A DNA stretch of 64,000 bases from Barthelona sp. PCE (Eukaryota; Metamonada: BaSk clade): NCBI GenBank assembly GCA_040285745.1, contig JAUFOR010000001.1, positions 248,001 through 312,000 on the forward strand, read 5' to 3'. Shown one piece after another: positions 54,065 through 64,000 of this stretch. Each line of letters begins with the position of its first letter. The first letter of the stretch is position 1. The notes beneath the pieces were generated by a model. The model worked only from the letters and a program-made list of their open reading frames with translations. It searched no databases and was not told where the DNA came from. Both the position numbers and the translations under genes were made by a program.

Positions 54065-57000
54065 TTACTCTTCAGCGTTTTGAACTTGGATGAGGGCATC
54101 CCATTGCTTCCATGTGTAGTCAACATCTTGTTGAAGACGATCTTGAAGCATCTGAGCACGTTCAGGTTCGCTACGCTCCAGTACAAGGAACCTGTTTTGA
54201 ATTTCAGTGAATTCACGAACAGGTTTTGAGGGTTTTCTGGAGTGAAGCTTAAGAGGCTTGGGGAGACGAGGATCTCTAGTCATCAAGGTCCAGAGACCGG
54301 TCTGACACATGAGATCAAGTGCAAGAGGGGAGTTAGCCATACCAGCGGCATGACCACGGATACCCCATGCAATACAGGGGCAAGCAGCAACAATAAGAGA
54401 TGGACCATCATAGCTGTCAGCATCGACAAATGCCTTCATAGCTTGTTGAGGTCTAGTATGTACTGCAATGGTTGAGACAAAGACATCAGGGTAGGTAGAT
54501 ACAATCATACGTGCAAGATCCTTGCGCATAGTATCCTTACCCTCTGAGCAGAACTTAGCGACTGCAGAACGGGATGTAGCCTTGGTGACTTGACCACCAG
54601 TGTTAGCATAGACTTCGTTCTGGAAGACCAAAACGTTAACGTTTTTACCGGAAGCGAGAATGTGATCAAGACCATCGAAATCGATATCGTAAGCAGCACC
54701 ATCGCCCATAAGGATCCAGTTAGACTTGGGAACAAAGAGATCAGAGTAGTCAACGAGCTTCTTGAGACTGGGAGAGGTGTGCTCAGCAAGTGTGTGTTGT
54801 ACCTTCTTGGCAATTGCAACCTTTCCTTCTCTATCTGCTTCCTTCCACTGAGTGAGGACCTCACGGAGGGGCTCGGGCATAGTCTCGTCCTCAACGGCTT
54901 CCTCAACGAAACCAACTAAACGACGCTGCTTCTGCTGAATGCCGAGGGCAGATCCAAGACCGAATGTTGTGACGTTCTCGAAGAGAGAAGACTGGGTGAC
55001 GGGACCATTGCCGTCCTCATCAACAGTGTAAGGATCAACGAGCATCTGGGAGTATATGAGCACACATCCAATGGCAATGCTCAACATGAGACGGTTGGAT
55101 CCAAAGATCTGCGTTAAGAGACGGACTGTGGATGCCTCAACACAACCGGGACAGGCACCACTAAATTGGAACACCTGGTCAAGGAACTGTGCATTCTTAA
55201 TGTTCTTGGCATCGCCAAATCCGTGGAGTGAGGGCTTGGCCTCCTTCTCGGTAAATTCGATAAGAGGTCTGTTCTGCTGAACGTGCTCCTCAGTGTTGTC
55301 AACCATAGTCAGGCAGTCCTTGGGGCACATCTTGGTACACACAGTGCAGCCCATACAGTCTTCAGTAAAGACCTGGATACGGTAGTCGAAGCCTTCATTG
55401 TTCTTACCACGCATGGGCATTGCATCCCAGCCTACAGGCGCGGCCTGTTCACTGGGGCAAACAGCTGGACGGATGGTAGCATGGGGGCATGAGTTGACGC
55501 ATCGACCGCACTGAATACAGTTGTCTTTCTCCCAAGTGGGGACCTTAACAGCGGTACGGCGCTTCTCCCATCTGGTAGTGTCTGTGGGCCATACACCAAG
55601 ATGGAAAGAGCTATCCTTTAGAACAGAAACGGGAACGTTAGGACCATCGAAACGAAGAACGGGCATGATGATGTTGTTCACAACGTCAGGAGCATCCTTG
55701 ATGACAAGGTTAAGTGTTGGATCGCACTCCATCCAGTGAGCGGGGAGCTCGAACTTATGGAGTCTCTCCAGAGATCCGTCGACGGCATCAATGTTCATAC
55801 GAACAATCTCAGGACCCTTAACAGAGAACATCTTAGTGATGGCATCCTTGAAAAGAGGAATAGCGGCTTCAACGTCCATCAACTTTGAGAGGGCGAAGAA
55901 AGCTGTTGTGAGGATGTTGTTAATACGTTGGGATCCAAGACCGACCTCCTCTGCGAGGGAGTGGGCATCGAGGAAGAAGATCTGGGCCTTCTTCTCAGCC
56001 AGAGAGCGTTTAACAGAATCAGGAATGAACTCATCAGCCTGCTCTGGAGTCCAGTCACAATTGATCAAGAAAATACCGCCAGGCTTGAGGTGATTTGTGA
56101 TGAGGTTAGGGTACAACTGCAGATATGCAGCTTTATGAATGGCAACGTAGGCAGCAGAATCCTTATCAACAAGGTAGGGGGCTCTGATTTCTTCCTTTGC
56201 GAAACGAATGTGTGAAATAGTTGTTCCGCTTGTCTTCTTTGCATCAAACACAAAGTAAGCCTGTGCGTTAAGCTCGGTCTGACTGGAAACAATAGCAGTC
56301 ATGTTACGGTTGGCAGAGATGGTACCATCACCACCGCAACCCCACACGACAGCCTCTGTGGTACCCTCAGGGAGGACATCAAAGGCCTGCTTGGGCATTT
56401 CGAGTCCACGACCATTAATATCATCGTAAATACCAATATTGAAATCGTGTTTGGGTAAATCCTGAGTCATGTTCTCAAACACACGGAGAACCATACCGGG
56501 GGTGAATTCGTAACCACTGATACCGTAAGTACCACCATACACCATAGGAACGGTCTTTCCGGTGTGCATTTGGCGTTGTAAGACACCGAGAACATCGGCG
56601 TAGACGGGTTGGACGGATGCACCCATTTCCCTGGTCTTGTCAAGGACTGTAATGCGCTTGCAAGATTCTGGAAGAACAGATAAAAAGTGTTTGGCGGAGA
56701 AAGGACGATAAAGGTGAATTGCAATAACACCAACCTTCTTTCCTTCCGCGACAAGACGCTTTACGGTTTCTTCAGTGGTGGAAGCACCTGAGCCCATCAT
56801 AACAACAACGTGCTCAGCTTCGGGGTGACCTGTGTAGTCGAAAGGCTTATAGAGCTTTCCGTCGAAAGCGGATTGGAACTTTGCAAAAACATCAGCGGCC
56901 TTGTCAGCAGCTTCGTCCCAGTAGTGGGAACCGGCTTCTGTGATCTGCCAGTGAATGGAATTGGTACAAGCAGGATTGCGAGATGAAGGGGTCTTGTTAG

Positions 57001-57622
57001 AGACACCACGGTTACGGTATTCATCAGCCTTATCGTGAGGGAAGACCTCTGAAATATCCTCTCTGCTGGGGACTTGAACATTGTTTACGGAACGACCAAT
57101 ACGGAGTCCATCAAAAAAGTGAACAACGGGAAGGTTACACTCAAGACCAATAGCCATTGCGCAAGCTGCGTGGTGGACAGCCTCCTGAGCGCTGTTACTG
57201 GAGAGCATAATTGCACCAGTTCTTGCGACAGTCATCACATCGGAGTGATCGCAGTCTAAAACACCGGAGTGTGTGCAAACACCACGAGAAGCAACATGAA
57301 AAACAACACCACCCGTGTAGGCACCAGCCATTTGATAAATGGAAGGAAGCATTAAAAGAAGACCCTGTGAGCAAGTGGCAGTCATGGTAAGACAACCTGC
57401 TTGAGTAGCACCAAGCATGGCACTGGCCACACCTTTCTCGGATTGCATCATGTTGTACTCAACAACCTCACCAAAAATGTTCTTGCGCTTAGCAAAGCAG
57501 AGCTTGTTGGCAGCTTCAGCAACACCACTGGATGGAGTAATAGGATATGCCATCACGACGTCGTTCTGGCCGTATGAGGCCTTACTGACAAGAGAATTGA
57601 TTTCAGCACACTCGTATGTCAT
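54065..57622 (-). CDS. PFO: Pyruvate:ferredoxin (flavodoxin) oxidoreductase, divergent
   Basis: At 1185 aa the protein is a full-length single-chain PFO, converting pyruvate and CoA to acetyl-CoA and CO2 with reduced ferredoxin. Domain I has YPITPSS (27-32) and QSEKG (60-64). The ferredoxin domain has clusters at CIQCGRCVNSCP (~702-712) and CMGCTVCTKMCP (~756-766). The TPP domain has ACPGC (C824, C827), C853 and C1083, the four ligands of the proximal cluster, and GDGAAYD (973-979). Two loops differ from typical PFO: GCVLIYSQ replaces GCSSIWGG, and FQNEVYANTGG replaces LDTEVYSNTGG. No obvious organelle presequence; the start matches cytosolic forms. A TATATATAAG lies ~70 nt upstream (57691-57700). 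Confidence 0.95.
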   Translation of the reverse strand: MTYECAEINSLVSKASYGQNDVVMAYPITPSSGVAEAANKLCFAKRKNIFGEVVEYNMMQSEKGVASAMLGATQAGCLTMTATCSQGLLLMLPSIYQMAGAYTGGVVFHVASRGVCTHSGVLDCDHSDVMTVARTGAIMLSSNSAQEAVHHAACAMAIGLECNLPVVHFFDGLRIGRSVNNVQVPSREDISEVFPHDKADEYRNRGVSNKTPSSRNPACTNSIHWQITEAGSHYWDEAADKAADVFAKFQSAFDGKLYKPFDYTGHPEAEHVVVMMGSGASTTEETVKRLVAEGKKVGVIAIHLYRPFSAKHFLSVLPESCKRITVLDKTREMGASVQPVYADVLGVLQRQMHTGKTVPMVYGGTYGISGYEFTPGMVLRVFENMTQDLPKHDFNIGIYDDINGRGLEMPKQAFDVLPEGTTEAVVWGCGGDGTISANRNMTAIVSSQTELNAQAYFVFDAKKTSGTTISHIRFAKEEIRAPYLVDKDSAAYVAIHKAAYLQLYPNLITNHLKPGGIFLINCDWTPEQADEFIPDSVKRSLAEKKAQIFFLDAHSLAEEVGLGSQRINNILTTAFFALSKLMDVEAAIPLFKDAITKMFSVKGPEIVRMNIDAVDGSLERLHKFELPAHWMECDPTLNLVIKDAPDVVNNIIMPVLRFDGPNVPVSVLKDSSFHLGVWPTDTTRWEKRRTAVKVPTWEKDNCIQCGRCVNSCPHATIRPAVCPSEQAAPVGWDAMPMRGKNNEGFDYRIQVFTEDCMGCTVCTKMCPKDCLTMVDNTEEHVQQNRPLIEFTEKEAKPSLHGFGDAKNIKNAQFLDQVFQFSGACPGCVEASTVRLLTQIFGSNRLMLSIAIGCVLIYSQMLVDPYTVDEDGNGPVTQSSLFENVTTFGLGSALGIQQKQRRLVGFVEEAVEDETMPEPLREVLTQWKEADREGKVAIAKKVQHTLAEHTSPSLKKLVDYSDLFVPKSNWILMGDGAAYDIDFDGLDHILASGKNVNVLVFQNEVYANTGGQVTKATSRSAVAKFCSEGKDTMRKDLARMIVSTYPDVFVSTIAVHTRPQQAMKAFVDADSYDGPSLIVAACPCIAWGIRGHAAGMANSPLALDLMCQTGLWTLMTRDPRLPKPLKLHSRKPSKPVREFTEIQNRFLVLERSEPERAQMLQDRLQQDVDYTWKQWDALIQVQNAEE

Positions 57623-58170
57623 TAAATGAGATGAAAATGTAAAATCGCTTCATTTCGATGTTTACTGTCGCTTTGAATGGGTGTTGCGCCTATATATAAG
57701 CCATTTAGCAACATCAATAATAGTAAAAACGACATTCTGGAGAGTCCACGAATTTCTCAGAAATTGATAAGCTCTCAGACAAATCGTTCTGGATACGAGT
57801 TATAATTTTCATCTTGTATCCAAATTGCGATGCTAAATTGTTGAATTGTAGTGATAATTCACTTAGGAGAAAAACAATGTAGAGTTGCATATATGAAAAA
57901 TTAGACTTTTGTGATGCATTAATTTGCAACAGAAAACTCAGGGAGATTTATTGCATAAACTAAATGTTGAACAATAATGATAAAAACTGAAGCAATACTT
58001 GTATGTGCTAGTAGTTAGTTTACTTGTTGGTTTGTGGTAAATATTCAATAGACATTCTTCATACCTGTTAATTAGTGTGAAATGTTAAATTGTGAAAACC
58101 TGATCAAATTATATAGTAAGTGAATTCCAACAAAGTAAACAATCAATCTTACACACCTTTATTATCACTA
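57623..58170. promoter_or_regulatory. PFO upstream region
   Basis: This ~550-nt spacer lies between the small membrane protein gene and PFO, both on the minus strand. It contains a TATA-like TATATATAAG (plus strand 57691-57700; CTTATATATA on the minus strand) and CATTTTCATCT ~10-20 nt before the PFO ATG. A 71-codon minus-strand ORF (57714-57929) lacks an ATG start and I do not count it. Confidence 0.45.
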
Positions 58171-58668
58171 CTACACCTGATCTGAAACCCCATGTTGAGA
58201 TGCTTTGAGCAAGGGAAGATATTTCTGAAGCTCGAACATAAAGAATACTTCAATGGAAAATACGATAAACATAAGGATTGAAGATCCATTTCTTGATTTC
58301 TTATTAATGAAGAAATTACTCAAAGCTATCAAAGCTGTAACTAATCTATAGTAAAAGATATAGACAATATGCTTAATATTTGAACCGTTTTTTAGGGTAA
58401 GCAGGCATACCCACTCAACAAATGCCATAAAACAAATAAATAATAGGCTGGCAACCATCATTAAACTGAAATTTGTAAAAATCATCATTAAAACTACAAG
58501 AGCTAGGAAAGAATATGAAAATGCTCTTATGTATGTGAGAAATAGGCCTATCCATTGACCTCTACGGCATTTTTGAAATAATTTCTCTGGGTTAAGAACG
58601 TTAGACATTCTACTAAGTTGATTATTTGTTACATTGCCCTCTTCATCGATATTAACGTAGTCAGACAT
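58171..58668 (-). CDS. Small four-pass membrane protein, unknown
   Basis: The 165-aa protein has a hydrophilic N terminus (~38 residues) and four hydrophobic helices (~40-62, 65-88, 98-118, 130-150), with an intervening NKKSRNGS loop and a short tail. I do not recognise the family. TTTCACTTTTTT lies ~20-30 nt upstream of the ATG. It follows the dynein gene on the same strand by 66 nt. Confidence 0.6.
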   Translation of the reverse strand: MSDYVNIDEEGNVTNNQLSRMSNVLNPEKLFQKCRRGQWIGLFLTYIRAFSYSFLALVVLMMIFTNFSLMMVASLLFICFMAFVEWVCLLTLKNGSNIKHIVYIFYYRLVTALIALSNFFINKKSRNGSSILMFIVFSIEVFFMFELQKYLPLLKASQHGVSDQV

Positions 58669-58734
58669 GAATGAACTTTTTTAAAAAAAGTGAAATTGGA
58701 CGAAATTGGAAAAATAAAATCGTTTACATGATAA

Positions 58735-61700
58735 CTAGTTGGTTGCCCAACCGGAAAGTGCCACAATACCGGCATGTGAATTATGAGGTTCCACAAATGA
58801 TGAGTCAAGTACAAGAACTGAGTTCAGATTTCTAACCATATTAACCATAGGGGAAGCCAATTTAATACTTGTTGTTGTGACAGGATGTTTTTGTAAGACC
58901 TGATGCCTACAGATTCTTACTTGTGCTAATGGTAGATGTGTGTTGTTGATCATTGAAGGTAAGAAGTTCATGTGAACCCATTCATCATTACCCTCTTTTT
59001 TCTCCTCATAGCTGATACACACACCGTTGATTGGGAACTGATCGATTGTTAAGTATGACTTCGAAAGAACACCATCACCAATGAGACCTGCAATCTCACC
59101 TCTAATGTTTTCTTTGAGAACCACAACCATATCGAACTCATAATCTATTTTTTTGAACTCAGGGAGAAGATAGTGCATGAAGAAAGTTGGGAATATCGGA
59201 TTGGCACGTCCGCAATATGGGTGATCAATAAGGACGTCGGAAAGCATTGACGTTTCGATATTGTCACCGCATATCTTACTCAACAGATCCTTGATGCTCT
59301 TGATTTGCATCTGTATGTCACCGATGAAATCGTGAAGTGGATAACGCAACATCTCAGACTTCGAATACGACATGGAATAGCTTGAACAAAATCCATCGCT
59401 AGTGGGATTTAGCAATGCAATGACGTTGTTTGGAATGAGATCGTTGAGATAAGTGTACATAAGTGCATATACCTCATCAGAACATGGCTGTTTCAAAGCC
59501 TTGAGAGCATCCAGAATTTTGTTACAATCATTGATCAGCTCCTGACGAATAATCTTAATTGAAGAGACAAGATTAAAGACGATTGTAGCCAAAGGATGTG
59601 AAGAAATACGTGCATACTCTTCTCTTGTAATTGAAAGTTTATCATTCAATGAAATTGAAATGAAATTCACTAGATTTTGCAAACGATCAAATAATGAAAG
59701 GGTGGATGTTCTATTGTTATCTGGAAGGTGTGCTCTGAAAGTAATACCAGCTGAATTGGCAAATTTAATACTTTCATTAAGAATTAATGGATTGTCGTTC
59801 TGCAAAGCTGTGATGCCATTAATGAAATCAATCATTTTGCTTGATGACAACCACTTCATCAATTCAGGCATGGGAATCTCCACAACCTTTGATTCTAATG
59901 GGAAAATAAATACACTCTTCACCACAGAGTCGAATGAAGAATTAATGAGATCAACTACGTCCATTATTTGATGTGGATGACATTTAACAGGAAGCATTGA
60001 TCGATACGTGTTATCCTTGATGTCTTCCATCACGTTAACAGGGCCAATGCGGTGGAAAAGATTAACCTGTGGACGTGAACCAATTCTTGGCATGTTAAGC
60101 TGCATCAATGAAAGCGAAACCATGGTGTTGAAAGTAAAACCACCACATGTTTGTTGGTATAAAATGGTTTTTTCAGTAAAATGAACTTGGTGACTAACCA
60201 ACGACCAAATAACGTTCGAGAGCCACAATCTCTTGAGTTCTTGTGGTGATGATAGAATTGTCTCATCATACAAGTGTCCGTCATTGGCAATTAATGATTT
60301 GATTAAGATTGCTGGCTTTATCTGTGAGATAGAGTGTACATCACAGAACAAAACTACTTTTGACGTGGCAGGGAGATCACATAATACTCGTAATACTTCC
60401 TTACTATCCAGTTGTGCTGATGTGATTCCAAATATTGGCTGAGATTGAATTATTTCATCTGTTACATCATCAATCTTATATGTATTCATCATCCCACCAA
60501 TTATAGACATATATCTGGAACTAATAACGTAAGATGAGTACTCACCGAAATCGATACCAGCTTCAGACAGTCTGATATAGCATTCCAGACCCAGCAATCC
60601 CTTTAGACTATTCAAACAAACAAATTGAGAGAGCATATCGAAGATTCCATCTGGTTTGAGCATGATGAACAGAAGAGTATACGTAAAATGATCTAAATGC
60701 TGTAATTCTTGTGGGATATGATCATAATCAATTGGAGCATTAAGGTCTATGTTGCAAAAGAAAGATCCCTCGATGAAATCAACTGTTTGATCATCAAACA
60801 TCTCAGGGAACGTATTGAACAGCATGTCAAAATCGCACTCACCAGAAAATAATTTCATGACAAGAGCAAACTGCACTTTTTTAACAATTTTCATGTTCTT
60901 AAGGAAAGACATAGCAAGCAAAAGACGATCACGAGTACGTGGTATACGTGAAAACACGTCCAATACAATTTTAGAGATGAGCTTATCAAGGAAAGTTTGA
61001 TCACCATCCTCACTTCGGTCACCCTTTAACACATGTTCATTGATCATCTTAAAATAACCTTCAACACGGGGTACTAGATGGAAAATTTGAGATGACTCCT
61101 GGACAAAAGCTATTGATGCTTGCATAGATGAAACTACATTGCAAAAGTAAGCGTATTTGTCAATAGAATAATCAAGAATAGTACCGCTCAATGTATTAAA
61201 TACATCAAGAATACTACCCGATTCTATGAACTCCTCTTTCAGAGTTTTGAGCTGATTTGCAAGAGATTGAACATCTTTATGGTCAGTAGACCTTTTATAA
61301 CCCTTGATTTTATCAATGATCTTTTCAGAAAGCTCCGATCTTTGCTTTTTAAACTTATGCATAAGACCTACATTGATACGCATTAGTTCCCACACATCAG
61401 GTTCGTATTTCTCAATCATCTTTAGAGAATATATACGAATGAGAGTGTCATGATTAATGTCAAAGTAATTAAAATTGTAATTGCAAAGTTTAGCCGAATA
61501 AAAACTAGAATGTGTTGAAGATTGCATTGTTTGAATAAAGATCTTTGAAGTGGAGGGAAGTTCAATGGTTGTCCCATTGTATTGGAGCAGTTTCATTGAT
61601 TCATCCTTCTGTTGTAATACATCTAATAAATCATAGATGAATTCTGGTAAAGGAATCAAGAGATCAATTTGTTTTAGTACAACAACCTTACCTTCCTTCA

Positions 61701-64000
61701 ATTTATCATACACAACGTTCTTGAACTGCAAGTCGCATCGATATGAATAATAGTCAAGATAACTCACATCTTCGTGGATAACATCAACTAAATCAATAAC
61801 TAAAGAAAATGGATCATAAAATGAAAGCGCTCTGAGGGAAGCAAGTCCTGTTAGAATAGCAATGATTTGTTCATCTTTAAGGAAGATTTCAGGAGCGATA
61901 CGTGGAGACAACTCATTGTGTTCCTTGAGAAGCTCGATTGTACGGTCAGGATTAATAATAATCTTACTGGGATCCAAACTATGGTGTGAAGATACAGAAT
62001 TCTTTGAGGTGAGAATAGTATGAGAGAGTGAACTAGGTGCAAAGGAGCTAGGATTCAAGGCTCTCTCTCTCTCCTTCTCCTTAATCTGTTTTGAGAATGA
62101 GCAGACTTTTTGAACAGCTTCAACAGATACTTCAAGTTGTTCAAGACCAGTCTGCTTATGATTTCTGATGAATTCCCTTGATAAGAGGTCAGTAATAACC
62201 TTAAAAGTGCGCAAACTGACATCCTTATCAGAGTCCATATCATCAATCATTGATGATGGAACAAGCTGCTTGGAAATAAGATTGTTAACAGCATGTTCGA
62301 AAACCAAGTGTGATCTGGTCTGAGGGAACATGACGAATAATGGAAGACAACTCAAGACAGCACCTTCAAACAGAGACATTTCATTGGGATCATTCTGCTT
62401 CAATTTAACATCTTTCTCATCAAAATTGATTGAGCTCATAATCTTAACAGGTGTAGCTAATTCATCCATCATACTCTGAGTAGTAGCAGTGTTGTAATTA
62501 GGTTCTGTCTCAAGAACATCTTCAAAATCATCGGTTAAAGACCACTCAGTTGTTAGAGGAACACCTTCACTACCAGATTCTATTTCACTAAATTCATGGT
62601 CGATTACTGAAGTAGATTTGATGATGTTAGGGAATTGATCCGAAATAACATCTAGCGATTGATAGATCTGATTGAACAAGTGACCTACCGCTTCGATGTC
62701 CTGTATATTGATATGATAGCGGCTTTGCTTAACATTTAAATCAACAAATTGTTTGAAATCAGCAGAATACAAGTTGTTTGCGTTTTTAATTAATTGAATC
62801 TTTGATAAATGATTGCTTTCTAAGATGTTCAACTCACGGTTACAGTTAAGAATCATAAGATGCTTATCTTCAACCTTGTGGTATTTTTGACCTAACTCTA
62901 AAGATAAAATACAGAAATCGAATAGAATAACAAGCGTGGGGGAGTTTAGTGAACGAATACACGATTCACATTGAATTAGCTTTTGGTGAATATTCTGAAC
63001 GAATAATCCACTTAAAGACTCAAAACTAAAACTCTCAATAGAGCTAAAGAAAGTATTGAGTGAAAAGAAACACTTGCGGAAATCATCAAAGTTTGCAAAC
63101 TTATCTCCTTGATTGAATAGGCCACTGAAAGCAGAGGCAAACATATTGAGAGAAGATATATCATCTGCGTCATTTCTGAGCAGAAGAACATCATTGACGC
63201 TGTTTTGGTCAAACTCTAAAATTCGTTGCATGAACGCACTGTGCTTTTCTTGACATTCCCCAAATTCATTCTTAAGATTATCATGTTCCTGAGTCAAACC
63301 ATTGATCTTACCTTGTAGTTTTGCAATATTGTCCTGTTGAACAACGACAGTCTCTTCAAACTCTGAAATTTTAATCTTGATTCCAGATAACTTCTTTCTC
63401 AATTTTCTTGATTTCTCCTGTACTTTTGACAAGTTGCAGGATGTGCTTAAAAGCTGTTGGTGATTTTGATTCATAGATTGTTGCATCCATCCGATGAAAG
63501 AGATTAGGAGAATACGAACATGGTTCTTCTCAAGCTCAAATTTCTTCAAGTTACCAACGATGTGATAAAATGAGTTGATTATATTCATGAAAAGAGTGTC
63601 AAACTGTACATCTTGAACTCCTGGACTGATACTGTTGCGTCCCCAAGCGAATTGGAAACCGTATGGACTACTAGGTAAATAAATCAGTTTTTGCATCAGT
63701 GATTTTGTCGTTAGGAACATAAAACTGAAAAAGTGTGCATAATCTTCTTTCGATTGAGTACTGCAAAGTTGATATGCACTATCCATAGTTGAACGATGGA
63801 ACATACGTTGCATTCGTTGAATGTCCTTACTCTTCTCATTGCTCTTTTGCTTACGCTCAAGAATTAAGATAAGATCAGTAACTATCTGAACATAATCGAC
63901 TTTGTTGTAACTAACATTTTGGAATACAATGGTACGTGATAGGATAGGAAGTACTCTCTTAACACATGATGGGTTACTGAAAAGTGATGGAGGGAAAAGA
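58735..64000 (-). CDS. Divergent dynein heavy chain, C-terminal part (5' end beyond the window)
   Basis: The reading frame is open to the right edge, giving 1692 residues from an internal methionine plus ~62 more. The partial start (FPPSLFSNPSCVKRVLPIL) fits the end of AAA4. A coiled coil follows (QQSMNQNHQQLL to QEKHSAFMQRI), the position of the stalk. AAA5-type features come next: FKNVVYDKLKEGKVVVLKQIDLL, IELPSTSKIFIQTMQSS, DTLIRIYSLKMIEKYEPDVWELM, and GSILDVFNTLSGT. Later, LISKIVLDVFSRIPRTRDRLLLAMSFL fits the AAA6 area and HPYCGRANPIFPTFFMHYLLPEF recalls the YGGxVTDDWDRR segment of the C-terminal region. Divergence is high; cytoplasmic, IFT or axonemal class is undecided. Dyneins are minus-end microtubule motors. 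Confidence 0.7.
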   Translation of the reverse strand, partial: LFPPSLFSNPSCVKRVLPILSRTIVFQNVSYNKVDYVQIVTDLILILERKQKSNEKSKDIQRMQRMFHRSTMDSAYQLCSTQSKEDYAHFFSFMFLTTKSLMQKLIYLPSSPYGFQFAWGRNSISPGVQDVQFDTLFMNIINSFYHIVGNLKKFELEKNHVRILLISFIGWMQQSMNQNHQQLLSTSCNLSKVQEKSRKLRKKLSGIKIKISEFEETVVVQQDNIAKLQGKINGLTQEHDNLKNEFGECQEKHSAFMQRILEFDQNSVNDVLLLRNDADDISSLNMFASAFSGLFNQGDKFANFDDFRKCFFSLNTFFSSIESFSFESLSGLFVQNIHQKLIQCESCIRSLNSPTLVILFDFCILSLELGQKYHKVEDKHLMILNCNRELNILESNHLSKIQLIKNANNLYSADFKQFVDLNVKQSRYHINIQDIEAVGHLFNQIYQSLDVISDQFPNIIKSTSVIDHEFSEIESGSEGVPLTTEWSLTDDFEDVLETEPNYNTATTQSMMDELATPVKIMSSINFDEKDVKLKQNDPNEMSLFEGAVLSCLPLFVMFPQTRSHLVFEHAVNNLISKQLVPSSMIDDMDSDKDVSLRTFKVITDLLSREFIRNHKQTGLEQLEVSVEAVQKVCSFSKQIKEKERERALNPSSFAPSSLSHTILTSKNSVSSHHSLDPSKIIINPDRTIELLKEHNELSPRIAPEIFLKDEQIIAILTGLASLRALSFYDPFSLVIDLVDVIHEDVSYLDYYSYRCDLQFKNVVYDKLKEGKVVVLKQIDLLIPLPEFIYDLLDVLQQKDESMKLLQYNGTTIELPSTSKIFIQTMQSSTHSSFYSAKLCNYNFNYFDINHDTLIRIYSLKMIEKYEPDVWELMRINVGLMHKFKKQRSELSEKIIDKIKGYKRSTDHKDVQSLANQLKTLKEEFIESGSILDVFNTLSGTILDYSIDKYAYFCNVVSSMQASIAFVQESSQIFHLVPRVEGYFKMINEHVLKGDRSEDGDQTFLDKLISKIVLDVFSRIPRTRDRLLLAMSFLKNMKIVKKVQFALVMKLFSGECDFDMLFNTFPEMFDDQTVDFIEGSFFCNIDLNAPIDYDHIPQELQHLDHFTYTLLFIMLKPDGIFDMLSQFVCLNSLKGLLGLECYIRLSEAGIDFGEYSSYVISSRYMSIIGGMMNTYKIDDVTDEIIQSQPIFGITSAQLDSKEVLRVLCDLPATSKVVLFCDVHSISQIKPAILIKSLIANDGHLYDETILSSPQELKRLWLSNVIWSLVSHQVHFTEKTILYQQTCGGFTFNTMVSLSLMQLNMPRIGSRPQVNLFHRIGPVNVMEDIKDNTYRSMLPVKCHPHQIMDVVDLINSSFDSVVKSVFIFPLESKVVEIPMPELMKWLSSSKMIDFINGITALQNDNPLILNESIKFANSAGITFRAHLPDNNRTSTLSLFDRLQNLVNFISISLNDKLSITREEYARISSHPLATIVFNLVSSIKIIRQELINDCNKILDALKALKQPCSDEVYALMYTYLNDLIPNNVIALLNPTSDGFCSSYSMSYSKSEMLRYPLHDFIGDIQMQIKSIKDLLSKICGDNIETSMLSDVLIDHPYCGRANPIFPTFFMHYLLPEFKKIDYEFDMVVVLKENIRGEIAGLIGDGVLSKSYLTIDQFPINGVCISYEEKKEGNDEWVHMNFLPSMINNTHLPLAQVRICRHQVLQKHPVTTTSIKLASPMVNMVRNLNSVLVLDSSFVEPHNSHAGIVALSGWATN

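Noticed and set aside
57714-57929. A 71-codon minus-strand ORF upstream of PFO
   Set aside because: It begins with TTG not ATG and has no recognisable features; it lies in the PFO promoter.

Overview
This is a gene-dense nuclear segment from a eukaryote. It has spliceosomal introns, cytosolic ribosomal proteins eL14 and eS1, elongation factor 2, DHHC palmitoyltransferases, an AP sigma subunit, a myotubularin, the ciliary protein RSPH9 and a dynein heavy chain. Pyruvate:ferredoxin oxidoreductase (PFO) and an iron-sulfur dihydropyrimidine-dehydrogenase-like flavoprotein point to an anaerobic or microaerophilic lifestyle. Cilia genes, very few and very short introns, a branch point fused to the 3' splice site and a TCA-type initiator-like motif fit a free-living metamonad-like flagellate best. 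The species cannot be fixed from sequence alone. All three stop codons are used, so the code looks standard. I saw no mobile element, CRISPR array, rRNA or tRNA.

Layout. 1-8.6 kb: class IV aminotransferase, an acidic orphan, EF2 (two introns), DPD-like enzyme, SSF1/PPAN. 8.9-18 kb: two-RRM protein, a DHHC enzyme, a KAR5/GEX1-type nuclear-fusion protein, a TBC/TLDc-like protein, an orphan propeller-like protein, a VAP-like ER protein, DJ-1. 18-25 kb: myotubularin, AP sigma, RSPH9, eL14, ITFG1/TIP. 25-40 kb: GIGYF-like protein, KTI12, LRR protein, a 1500-residue membrane protein, a 1497-residue coiled-coil protein, an orphan basic protein. 40-49 kb: EMAPII-type tRNA-binding protein, PUS10, COMMD, NAA35/MAK10, a 7TM protein, an SPFH protein, eS1. 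49-64 kb: second DHHC enzyme, MATE transporter, class 3 lipase overlapping an LRR gene, PFO, a small membrane protein, and the 3' part of a divergent dynein heavy chain that runs off the right edge.

The genes are mostly unrelated housekeeping functions, as expected for eukaryotic gene order. Themes recur: translation and tRNA modification (EF2, eL14, eS1, PUS10, KTI12, EMAPII, GIGYF, NAA35, SSF1), cilia (RSPH9, LRR, coiled coil, dynein), membrane traffic (AP sigma, myotubularin, VAP, two DHHC, COMMD, ITFG1) and anaerobic redox metabolism (PFO, DPD-like).

Seven introns could be reconstructed. All lie in the first ~210 coding bases. All start GTAT and end in CTNAYMYYTAG. Convergent genes are packed stop-to-stop (3 to 19 nt, once overlapping by 32 nt), one divergent pair of ATGs is only 39 nt apart, and one same-strand pair overlaps in different frames. 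The most notable items are the KAR5/GEX1 candidate, the intron signature, the degenerate DPD-like reductase, the altered PFO active-site loops and the overlapping gene pairs.
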